Source: an uncultured Prevotellaceae bacterium (GTDB lineage Bacteria; Bacteroidota; Bacteroidia; Bacteroidales; Bacteroidaceae). From it: a stretch of DNA of 64,000 nt. Position 1 is the stretch's first letter, and every line of letters starts with the position of its first letter. The position numbers and the translations under genes were made by a program. Shown one piece after another: positions 50,385 to 57,505 of this stretch. The stretch covers positions 28,308 through 92,307 of the forward strand of contig CADADN010000005.1 in NCBI GenBank assembly GCA_902786665.1. The letters are read 5' to 3'. Below the pieces are notes generated by a model. That model searched no databases, had not been told where the DNA came from, and saw only the letters and a program-made list of their open reading frames with translations.

Positions 50385-52040
50385 TTAGAAATCGGATTCA
50401 CTTTCAATCATAATTTCTTTGTAATAATGATGTAACAATTCTGTCACGAAATGGAAATCATCGCATGTGTTATCCATAGATGATGGTTCCTTAAGAATAT
50501 GTTGTACTGCCTTACGAACCGAAGTTGGTATTTGCTTTTCTTCCTCAATTAATAGAAACATTCCATTTGTTGCTTTGGCTAGTCTTTCAATATTTGTGAA
50601 GTCTTGTCTGTTTTTTGACATTATACTAGCTGATGAGAAGTCTGGATCGTTGAATGTATAGTAAATAGAATCATTTTTGCAACCAAAAGCAATAACGTCA
50701 ACTCTTATATTGTGTTTTTTCAGCAGTACTTCCAGTGTTTTCTCTGATATGTGGCTCGCATTATCTGAGCCATCTGTGAGTAAAAGAATGGAATAATGCG
50801 AACGAGCGGCAGTCAATGCCCCTTCATGAAGGGCACTGGCTATGATTGCATCATAAATAGCAGAGCCGTCGTTTTCCTTGGAAGGCATTACTTTTGTGAT
50901 ATTCTTCAGTTCAGAAGATGTGGGATAGTGTGGCTTGCCTGCAAATAGCGTTATAGATGGTTGATCCATCACTTCCAGCAACTGTTCTACAAATTGATTT
51001 TCTAGTTCCATGAAAAATGGTGCAAGGCTATCGGTTCGTGAGAAAAGACTTGAAGAACGGTCGATAATTAATCCAATGTTTTTTTGTTGTGGGAATGTCT
51101 TCAACTTTATATCCTTGAATGGTCGTTCTTTATTGTTAACTATTATCTCAATGGCCTTCGTTTCTATGATGGTGTCTTTCTCAGTATATACACTACCACC
51201 GTTGAAGAACATTTCAAAAGGATCGGCATCTGGGATTCTCTCATATAATGTAAGGTTGACTTTCAAGGGTTCGATTATAGTCCTTCCTGGTTGAAGAGGA
51301 ATAATAGAATATTTATCCAAAAGAATAGTTTTGACAGGTTTCCCATTGTAAATTGTGGAATCTAATGTCAATTCATCTGACGAATCATAACGGTGCCAAT
51401 AAGCATTGTTAACGGGCAGGGTCGCATAATTCACCTGTCCTAAATCCATATCTGTATACAGCAGGATTTCGCATTCTATACTATCTCCAATGTTGATGCT
51501 TTGATTGTTTGTCTTTGCTTCAACAACAAGTATTTCACCTCTGGATTTGGAAGCTGCGGAATCTGAAGATATTGCATGATTCCTTATTTGCTTTTTCACT
51601 TGAACTGATATGCTATCGGAGAATACTACTTCTCCATTTGCCAATTCAAAGCCCATAGGTGGAATGATGCAAGTACCGATTTTTTTAAAATTTAATATGT
51701 AGACATATGCGATGCTGTATTCTGAAGATACAACTTCCCCATTAGACACATTCTGCGAAATGTTTTCCGACTTTGACGGTCCATAGACGACATCGTAATC
51801 GAAGGAATATTGCTTAAAATTCGGTGGTATTTGATAGTAGATATCAGTTTGTTTCTTGCAGAAGTATTGGTATTCGACACGAAAATTCTCGCCAACTTGA
51901 GCTACAGAATCTGCTTTAACAACTATTCTGTTTGAATCATTATTATTGTGAACCTGACAAATGGCATCGTTTGTGGAAATGATGCAGAATAAAAGAATAA
52001 GGAATCTAAACAGATTGTTCTTATATATTCTAGGTGTCAT
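50385..52040 (-). CDS. BatD-like N-terminal part fused to vWA domain, exported
   Basis: 551 residues from ATG 52040 (MTPRIYKNN, signal peptide to about 28). The region 35-290 has the beta-sandwich pattern of BatD/oxygen-tolerance proteins (VKADSVAQVGENFRVEYQYF, INIGDSIECEILLY). From about 320 there is a von Willebrand A domain with MIDAS residues DRSSS at about 327, NDGSAIYDAI and LLLTDGSDNAS. BatD and vWA proteins (BatA/BatB) are usually separate genes of the aerotolerance operon; here they are one polypeptide and stand alone. A -7 TAACTTTG is at 52156-52163. Confidence 0.78.
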   Translation of the reverse strand: MTPRIYKNNLFRFLILLFCIISTNDAICQVHNNNDSNRIVVKADSVAQVGENFRVEYQYFCKKQTDIYYQIPPNFKQYSFDYDVVYGPSKSENISQNVSNGEVVSSEYSIAYVYILNFKKIGTCIIPPMGFELANGEVVFSDSISVQVKKQIRNHAISSDSAASKSRGEILVVEAKTNNQSINIGDSIECEILLYTDMDLGQVNYATLPVNNAYWHRYDSSDELTLDSTIYNGKPVKTILLDKYSIIPLQPGRTIIEPLKVNLTLYERIPDADPFEMFFNGGSVYTEKDTIIETKAIEIIVNNKERPFKDIKLKTFPQQKNIGLIIDRSSSLFSRTDSLAPFFMELENQFVEQLLEVMDQPSITLFAGKPHYPTSSELKNITKVMPSKENDGSAIYDAIIASALHEGALTAARSHYSILLLTDGSDNASHISEKTLEVLLKKHNIRVDVIAFGCKNDSIYYTFNDPDFSSASIMSKNRQDFTNIERLAKATNGMFLLIEEEKQIPTSVRKAVQHILKEPSSMDNTCDDFHFVTELLHHYYKEIMIESESDF

Positions 52041-52578
52041 AATAATATCCCTAATAAGTGTCGGGAGCAACTTTTAAGATTTACAATTAGTATTGGTATG
52101 TTTGATTTTTTCACCTCAAAATTGAGATTAGAAGTCTTTAGTTCGACTATCGTTGCAAAGTTAGCAAAAAAAAGTATCATAACCACATTTTGAATCCATT
52201 TTTGTATTGTATGCAGGTCGTTTTTCATTTTGCAGACCAGATGTCCATATTCGTCGAAGACGCTGCCGCCACCATGTCGGTCTTTCATAGGATGCACAAC
52301 ATCTTTATGGAGGAGGAAGAAAGGTGTCATCAGATTGTCGGCCGCCATGCGGTGAAGCCCCGAGCCATCCTGCTGTCCACGTCGAAGAGGGACTGGCATT
52401 GTCCGACACATTTCATTCCACGATTATAAGTTCGCAGACAGGAAATCTCCGTAAAGATACGAAGTTTTTCTCACATCCAGGAGCATTCACGCCATTTATT
52501 TGAGGTATCTTCAAATTATTCTAGTCAGAAACGTTTCAGATGTTTTTTTCTTCCTCATTCTAACAGGCTTAATGCACC
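52041..52578. other. intergenic region, no clear gene
   Basis: 538 bases. Contains the promoter box for the BatD-vWA gene. Short frames on both strands at 52190-52430 (for example DNLMTPFFLLHKDVVHPMKD on the minus strand) have broken continuations and match nothing I recognise; they could be a decayed gene. Confidence 0.45.
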
Positions 52579-53571
52579 TTATGGCCTTTCTTCGTCGTTA
52601 TGGTTGATGTTGTCTTCCTCATTTGTTTTTGTCATCTCCACCGCCTTTTTGGCGTCCTCGACAGCTTCGATGGTCTCTTCCTTTGTGACGGAATCAATCG
52701 GTTCTTCCCATAATTCATTTTCAAACTCAACGCATCCATCTGCTGTGGTGTCCACCCTTTCGTATCCCGCCAGTTTCAGCAGGCGCAGGATATCTGTCTC
52801 TGCCAGCGGCAGTTCGTTTCCGCGTTCCTTATAGCTCAGCAGCCAGTTTGCCCCTCTTTGGTCCAAACATCCGTTCTCATCCGCTTTCAGATAGCATCTT
52901 GCGACTTTCAGTTCATTCTCCGGGTGTTCTGCCAGTTGTTTGTCGTATTCCTCCGCCATGAACAGGTAGAAGATGGGTATTGCTTCTGCTAATGGGAGCA
53001 TGACGCTTTCGTCGGGCATTTCCTTCCTCTGGCCATAGGGGATGACATATTGCAAAGCCCTGCCTAGGGAACTGCCTTGTTCTGCGGCCAGCGTTACCAG
53101 CCGTATCGCCTCGATGGTGTCCCCCGTCTCCATGATGGCATATCCCTTCAAGGCATACCCGTCGACACATCCTTTTTCAATCAGGCGGGCGGCAAGTTCC
53201 ATTCCTTTCTCTTTTTGTCTGTTGTTGATGCTTTCCATCGCCTCGAAAGCCATCCGGGTGTTGTCGTCTTCCGGCAGGTTGCTGATGTATTCACCGGGTC
53301 TGCCGATGGCACCGTATTCCCTTGCCATGTTCAGCATGCTAATCGTAGCCATGAAGTCGGGTCTCGTGCCGTTCTGCCCGTTGACGTAATAGTCTGCCAG
53401 TTTCAGGTAGGCGTTGCCGTCCCCCCATCTGGCCTGTGCCATCAGGTCATTGAAGTTCTCTGTTTTTTTCACATATTCCGGCGCATCCAATGCAACGTCG
53501 TCGAAAACCTGATGCTCTGCGCAGCTTGCCATCATCATCGTGGCAAGTATGAATAGTATTGCTTTTCTCAT
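52579..53571 (-). CDS. Sel1/TPR-like lipoprotein
   Basis: 330 residues. Lipobox MMMASC gives a lipid-modified Cys at 17. Helical repeats with small-residue patterns (WGDGNAYLKLADYYVNG, DFMATISMLNMAREYGAIG, DTIEAIRLVTLAAEQGSSLG) are typical of Sel1-like repeats. The C-terminal 70 residues are very acidic. Probably a scaffold in the outer membrane or periplasm; partner unknown. It lies 514 bases after the helical repeat protein gene, in the same direction. Confidence 0.8.
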   Translation of the reverse strand: MRKAILFILATMMMASCAEHQVFDDVALDAPEYVKKTENFNDLMAQARWGDGNAYLKLADYYVNGQNGTRPDFMATISMLNMAREYGAIGRPGEYISNLPEDDNTRMAFEAMESINNRQKEKGMELAARLIEKGCVDGYALKGYAIMETGDTIEAIRLVTLAAEQGSSLGRALQYVIPYGQRKEMPDESVMLPLAEAIPIFYLFMAEEYDKQLAEHPENELKVARCYLKADENGCLDQRGANWLLSYKERGNELPLAETDILRLLKLAGYERVDTTADGCVEFENELWEEPIDSVTKEETIEAVEDAKKAVEMTKTNEEDNINHNDEERP

Positions 53572-53690
53572 TGTGGTATGTATTGTGGTTGTTGTCCTTT
53601 GTCCTCAGGAAGTGATGTTTCCAATTTCTGTCGATATAAGTATGGATGGTAAACACACATCCTTATCTATCATGGGAGGTTGATGATTCG

Positions 53691-54065
53691 TCATTTTTTC
53701 GCCTTTTCCATTGCTTCCCTTGCCCATTTCATTCTCAGTTGCGCCTTTTCACGTGCCTCATTTGCCCAGGCCGTTCTCAGTTTGGCCTTGTCCGTTGCCT
53801 CGTTTGCCCATCGGATATAGGTTCTGGCCTTGTCCTGGTTCTTGTGTCTGGAGTAGTAGTCCGCCTCCCTGAGGTAATCCTGCGCCTTGTTGTTGTAGTA
53901 GGCAGCCTCACGGTCATAATCCTCCGCTTTCCGTGTGTAGTACTCGGCATCGCGCATGTAATCCTTTGCTTTGTTCATATAGTAGTTGTCCTGCGAGAAG
54001 GCAGGGTTGCAGCATGTGATCAGCAGTATCAACATCAGCAAATTTTGTCTTATTACAGTCTTCAT
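53691..54065 (-). CDS. exported helical repeat protein with Tyr-Tyr/Lys-Ala pattern
   Basis: 124 residues with a signal peptide (ending PAFSQ). The mature part is one long amphipathic helix made of 14-residue units such as DYMRDAEYYTRKAE, DYDREAAYYNNKAQ, DYLREADYYSRHKN, then WANEATDKAKLRTA and WANEAREKAQLRMK. Tyr and Trp recur at fixed positions. No family recognised. Could form a coiled rod in the periplasm. A partial duplicate of its 3' end lies at 54234-54353. Confidence 0.7.
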   Translation of the reverse strand: MKTVIRQNLLMLILLITCCNPAFSQDNYYMNKAKDYMRDAEYYTRKAEDYDREAAYYNNKAQDYLREADYYSRHKNQDKARTYIRWANEATDKAKLRTAWANEAREKAQLRMKWAREAMEKAKK

Positions 54066-54233
54066 GATTCTCTTTTTTATGATGTTATGTATAAACTAAT
54101 GCGTCGTCCAAACCTTGGTGGTGCTTATTCCTTTGTGTCATTTGTCCTCAGAAAGTGATGTTTCCAATTTCTGCCTATATAATATATGGATACTAAAAAC
54201 GCCCCCTTTCTATCATTGGAGGTTGATGATTCG

Positions 54234-54353
54234 TCATTTTTTCGCTTTTTCCATTGCTTCCCTCGCCCATTTCATTCTCAGCAGTGCATTTTCCCGGGCG
54301 TCGTTCGCCCAAATTGTTCTCAGTTTGGCCCTGTCTGACGCTTCATTTGCCCA
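54234..54353 (-). pseudogene. 3' fragment duplicate of the helical repeat gene
   Basis: The 40 codons (stop at 54234) read WANEASDRAKLRTIWANDAR, then ENALLRMKWAREAMEKAKK, 80 percent or so like the end of the intact gene by eye. Upstream of it the frame is broken. The sequence around both copies is also similar (GTGATGTTTCCAATTTCTG and GGAGGTTGATGATTCGTCA near each), so a segment of about 250 bases was duplicated and then reduced. Confidence 0.8.
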
Positions 54354-54619
54354 TCAATAGGTTCTTGCCGATGACATATCAATTCTGGTCCACGGTGGCC
54401 ACTCCTTCGCAGCTTGTTGGCCATAAGAAAGTCGTGGTGGCGTTTTCGGGAGTCAACACCTTAATAATTCATCCCAATTTTGACACGAACTCAGGCCAAT
54501 ATCATCAACAAATGCCCATAAACGTATAGCCAATACAAAACGATGCCAATCTCCCTGATTTCTCCAAATAACCCGAAAAAAACGTAATTTTGTAAAAAAA
54601 GCAGAAAATCTTGCGCCTC

Positions 54620-54690
54620 TTGCGTATTTTTTACGCAAATAATTTGAAAGATTGAGATAATGTGCATACCTTTGCGTAAAATTTACACAA
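54620..54690 (+). promoter_or_regulatory. promoter flanked by two 19-base palindromic operators
   Basis: TTTG (54643-54646), 20 bases, TACCTTTG (54667-54674): a perfect consensus. Upstream dyad TTGCGTA-N5-TACGCAA at 54620-54638; downstream dyad TTGCGTA-N5-TACACAA at 54672-54690, overlapping the -7 end and start site. Same 7-5-7 geometry, one mismatch between them. They are the likely binding sites of one dimeric repressor. Confidence 0.75.
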
Positions 54691-54722
54691 TAAAAGAAAA
54701 TCAAACAAAAAAAACAAGCATT

Positions 54723-55637
54723 ATGACACACCCATTATCGATCAAATTCAAGCCTGCCACCATCATCAGATATGGATGGTCTGGCACTGCCGAGACCATG
54801 GAGCGCATCCTCCACCAATGGGAAGGGAATCCAAACCTGAGAAATGTGCTCAGAGAGGCCATGCTCTACATCTATATAAAAGACAGGAACTACAAGATGG
54901 CCATCGACAACTTTTCAACCACCGGCACCGATGTCGCTTCGTTGGAACTGAACGATGTGAATGAGACTGATGCCAGGATATACAGGGAGGAGCTTAAGAG
55001 CCTTTACCATGATGCATTCGTTCTCGGGAACCTCGATGCCGCAACCATCATCCAACTGATGATCCAAGCCATTGGAGAAGACGGGGATGAGGTCCACATC
55101 CTCCCAGGAAAAGACGGCGGCCCCCACTTGGACAGGTTGGTGAAACTCGCCAGATACAACGGGAACTACAAGGAACTTGCCATCTTCATACGCTCTCTCC
55201 ATGAGCAAGGCAGAATGCAACCCACGGCATTGTCGGGCATTCCCTCGTTCTTCCATCCCGCCAAATTCGCCGGCTGGGGTGGTCCGCGAAGCACAGGGCA
55301 GTCCTTCTCATTCCTTCCCGAAACCTTTGAAGGAGGTTACGTGGAGATGGAATGCGACATCTGGGGTGGCGAATATCATCAACCCATCATCAATGAGGAT
55401 TGGAGTAGCGGCGTGAAGGTGGTGGAGACCAACGACAACTCCATCGTTCTCGAACTAGACCGCTCATCGGTCAAAAGCGAAATACCCATCTCCGGGATGA
55501 TGGTGCCCTCTGCTGAATGCGGAGAACATGTTGCTGCAACCTGGGAGGACGGTGAATTCACCATCAACATCTACTATAAGTCTAAAGATGGCGGTAAGAG
55601 AATCTGCTTGTACTCATACGATTTCTGCTGCAAATAG
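54723..55637 (+). CDS. hypothetical protein behind operator-flanked promoter
   Basis: 304 residues from ATG 54723 (MTHPLSIKFKPATIIRYGW), chosen because it follows the promoter by 48 bases; an earlier start would lie inside an operator. The first 190 residues look alpha-helical (HQWEGNPNLRNVLREAMLYIY, RLVKLARYNGNYKELAIFI); the last 110 are beta-rich (GGYVEMECDIWGGEYHQPI to YSYDFCCK). No family recognised, no signal peptide. The NADAR-like gene follows after 119 bases on the same strand. Confidence 0.7.
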   Translation: MTHPLSIKFKPATIIRYGWSGTAETMERILHQWEGNPNLRNVLREAMLYIYIKDRNYKMAIDNFSTTGTDVASLELNDVNETDARIYREELKSLYHDAFVLGNLDAATIIQLMIQAIGEDGDEVHILPGKDGGPHLDRLVKLARYNGNYKELAIFIRSLHEQGRMQPTALSGIPSFFHPAKFAGWGGPRSTGQSFSFLPETFEGGYVEMECDIWGGEYHQPIINEDWSSGVKVVETNDNSIVLELDRSSVKSEIPISGMMVPSAECGEHVAATWEDGEFTINIYYKSKDGGKRICLYSYDFCCK

Positions 55638-55756
55638 GATCATGGAGGAGACTTCCGTTCCCTGAAGAGAAAGAGTGCAATGCCCTCAGCCGTCATCATT
55701 TCACAACAAACAACAACGGTGGCAATGACAATCAACCACCATAAAACGAAACGAAT

Positions 55757-56212
55757 ATGGAAATATCAAGTGGAAACGGCTACCCCAGCAGGGCATTGTC
55801 TAATTTCGCTCCCCATCCTTTCGAGATAGACGGGGTGAAATGCAACTCCATGGAGGGCTTTCTGCAAAGCCTGAAGTTCGAGTCTATAGACATGCAGAGA
55901 CATGTATGCTCGCTGGTGGGAAAAGCCGCCAAGTCGAAAGGCTTGAACAAGAAATGGTTCCAGAAACAGGAACTATATTGGAATGGCAGGAGCTACAAGC
56001 GAGACTCCAAGGAATACCAGCTCCTTCTCAACAGAGCCTTCAACAGGCTCTATGAGAACGAGGGGTTCCGCAAGGCCCTGATGGCCACAAAGGGAGCCTC
56101 ACTGGAACACTCCAAAGGCAAGAACAAAATCTCAGAAACCGTTCTTACCAAACGGAAGTTCTGCTCCAGGCTAATCCACCTGAAAGACAAAGGCAAACTG
56201 CCTGAGTCCTAG
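55757..56212 (+). CDS. NADAR/YbiA-like ADP-ribosyl glycosidase family protein
   Basis: 151 residues. The segment GYPSRALSNFAPHPFEIDGVK followed by SMEGFLQSLKF matches the NADAR fold (S-N-F-x-P, G-x-x-W/F, E-x-x-x-Q-x-x-K), and the Glu of SMEGF is the likely catalytic acid. NADAR proteins remove ADP-ribose from nucleotides or DNA bases or hydrolyse riboflavin intermediates. The rest (LNKKWFQKQELYWNGRSYKRD) is basic. It is probably co-transcribed with the preceding gene. Confidence 0.75.
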   Translation: MEISSGNGYPSRALSNFAPHPFEIDGVKCNSMEGFLQSLKFESIDMQRHVCSLVGKAAKSKGLNKKWFQKQELYWNGRSYKRDSKEYQLLLNRAFNRLYENEGFRKALMATKGASLEHSKGKNKISETVLTKRKFCSRLIHLKDKGKLPES

Positions 56213-56241
56213 ACCTATGAATATTAATGAACCTCTAACCG

Positions 56242-56272
56242 ACATGGCCCCATCCACCACATGGGGCCATGT
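56242..56272 (+). terminator. intrinsic terminator after the NADAR-like gene
   Basis: Perfect 12-base stem ACATGGCCCCAT / ATGGGGCCATGT with a 7-base loop and a T run right after it, 30 bases past the stop codon. Confidence 0.9.
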
Positions 56273-56577
56273 TTTTCTCTACACAGCATCTTACACCCAT
56301 ATGCATATTGGAAAAGGCTGCATCTCTTTTTGCCATCTGGAAAAGCGAAAGCCACACTCCAAGTCCAACAAGAGACAACTATTTCACACAAAAAAGCACA
56401 CCTGCGCAAAACATCTGCGCATTTCAGCCATATCTTTGCATCAGAAATCACATGCAATGAGCCGCAGAACCTCACGGAAGAGAGTTGAAACATCTATCCA
56501 TAGAATGAGTTCATAAACAATCGTTACGATCGGAGATATAAGTGTTTAACCATCCTCTACTTTCACAAATAGGATGT

Positions 56578-56710
56578 CCAATTTGTTGTATCAACTTTTA
56601 ATCAAAGACCCCACCCCAGCCCCTCCCCTCGAGGGGAGGGGATATGCGCACCGACTGTTGGACAAGACCTCTTGGCATAGAAAGCGAAATGGAATCTTTA
56701 TGAAAAAAAC
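56578..56710 (+). repeat. dispersed 130-base element with GC-rich palindrome, copy 2
   Basis: Shares with 28395-28521 the run CCAATTTGTTGTATC, the palindrome CCCCTCCCCT...AGGGGAGGGG, ATATGCGCACCGA, GACCTCTTGGCA and ATCTTTATGAAAAAA. It ends a few bases before the truncated leucine-rich repeat gene. Confidence 0.85.
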
Positions 56711-57313
56711 GTCAACATACCGGACTCAGTGACTAAAATCGGAGGAAGTGCTTTCAGCTATTGCACCTCACTGCGGTCCATCAACATACCCAAGTCAGTG
56801 ACAACAATCGGAAGGTGGGCTTTTTCTAGATGCACCTCACTAAAATCCGTCAACATACCGGACTCGGTGACAGAAATCGATAATCTTACTTTCCAAAAAT
56901 GCACCTCCCTGCAGTCCATAAACATACCAAACTCGGTGAAAACAATCGGAATATTTGCCTTCTTCAAATGCACCTCCCTGCAGTCAATTCACATACCAAA
57001 CTCGGTGACAACAATCGGAAATTTGGCCTTCCTCGAATGCACCTCCTTGAAGTCCATCATTATTCCCAATTCTGTGACAACAATCGGAAGGAGAGCCTTA
57101 GGCGAATGCACCTCACTGCAATCTATCTTCTGTAGAATCAAGTCACTAAAAAAAGTATGCATAGACAATGAGACCTTCACCCAATACAATTACGACTCCT
57201 GTACCCTCTTCGTCCCCTTGGACACGATTGAAGAATACAGCCAACACCCCGTCTTCGGCCAATTCAAACAAATAGAAATTGAACATCCCAAACTATCAAA
57301 ACAAAAGAACTAG
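56711..57313 (+). pseudogene. 5'-truncated BspA-type leucine-rich repeat gene
   Basis: Starting inside a repeat (VNIPDSVTKIGG), the frame holds six 23-residue LRR_5 units of the form CTSLxSINIPxSVTTIGxxAF, then a cap (CRIKSLKKVCIDNETF, YDSCTLFVPLDTIEEY). No ATG or signal peptide precedes the first repeat; the nearest in-frame stop is TAG inside the dispersed element, and the only possible start is GTG at 56729. BspA proteins are surface-exposed, so the missing leader suggests a broken gene. The 69-base units are tandem at DNA level. Confidence 0.8.
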
Positions 57314-57473
57314 CACGTCCTTTTTCCCTTCCCCTAGCGTGTTCTTCGGCCTGTGAAGCAACGGCTTACGCTTCGAAGGGATGGCATACGACAATATAAG
57401 GGTTATGACAATATTGTCTCATAATATGCAAAGACAATGTGTTTCCTTCATTTCCCCATTTAATGCCCCAATC

Positions 57474-57505
57474 GACTGAGTCCACTTTCTAAAGTGGACT
57501 CAGTC
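57474..57505. terminator. stem-loop after the pseudokinase gene
   Basis: GACTGAGTCCACTTT / AAAGTGGACTCAGTC with a two-base loop. Overlaps the stop region of the minus-strand gene; also present near 50231. Confidence 0.8.

Larger units (their letters stand above)
54066..54722. other. intergenic region with duplicate fragment and regulated promoter
   Basis: 657 bases holding the fragment above, a second -7-like TAATTTTG at 54585-54592, and the strong promoter with flanking dyads at 54620-54690. Confidence 0.6.
56213..56728. other. intergenic region with dispersed element
   Basis: 516 bases. After the terminator there is a -7-like TATCTTTG at 56431-56438, followed by a 19-residue basic frame (MSRRTSRKR...) at 56457 that is too short to support. 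The dispersed element copy lies at 56578-56710. Confidence 0.5.

Noticed and set aside
52037-52411. 124-codon minus-strand frame
   Set aside because: Runs through the promoter of the BatD-vWA gene and into its start; no recognisable fold. Possibly a relic, not annotated as a gene.
56457-56516. 19-residue basic peptide after a TATCTTTG box
   Set aside because: Too short, no -33 partner at proper spacing, no conservation that can be judged here.
56729-57313. leucine-rich repeat gene as CRISPR or satellite DNA
   Set aside because: The 69-base period encodes a regular 23-residue LRR unit in a continuous frame, so it is coding repeat.
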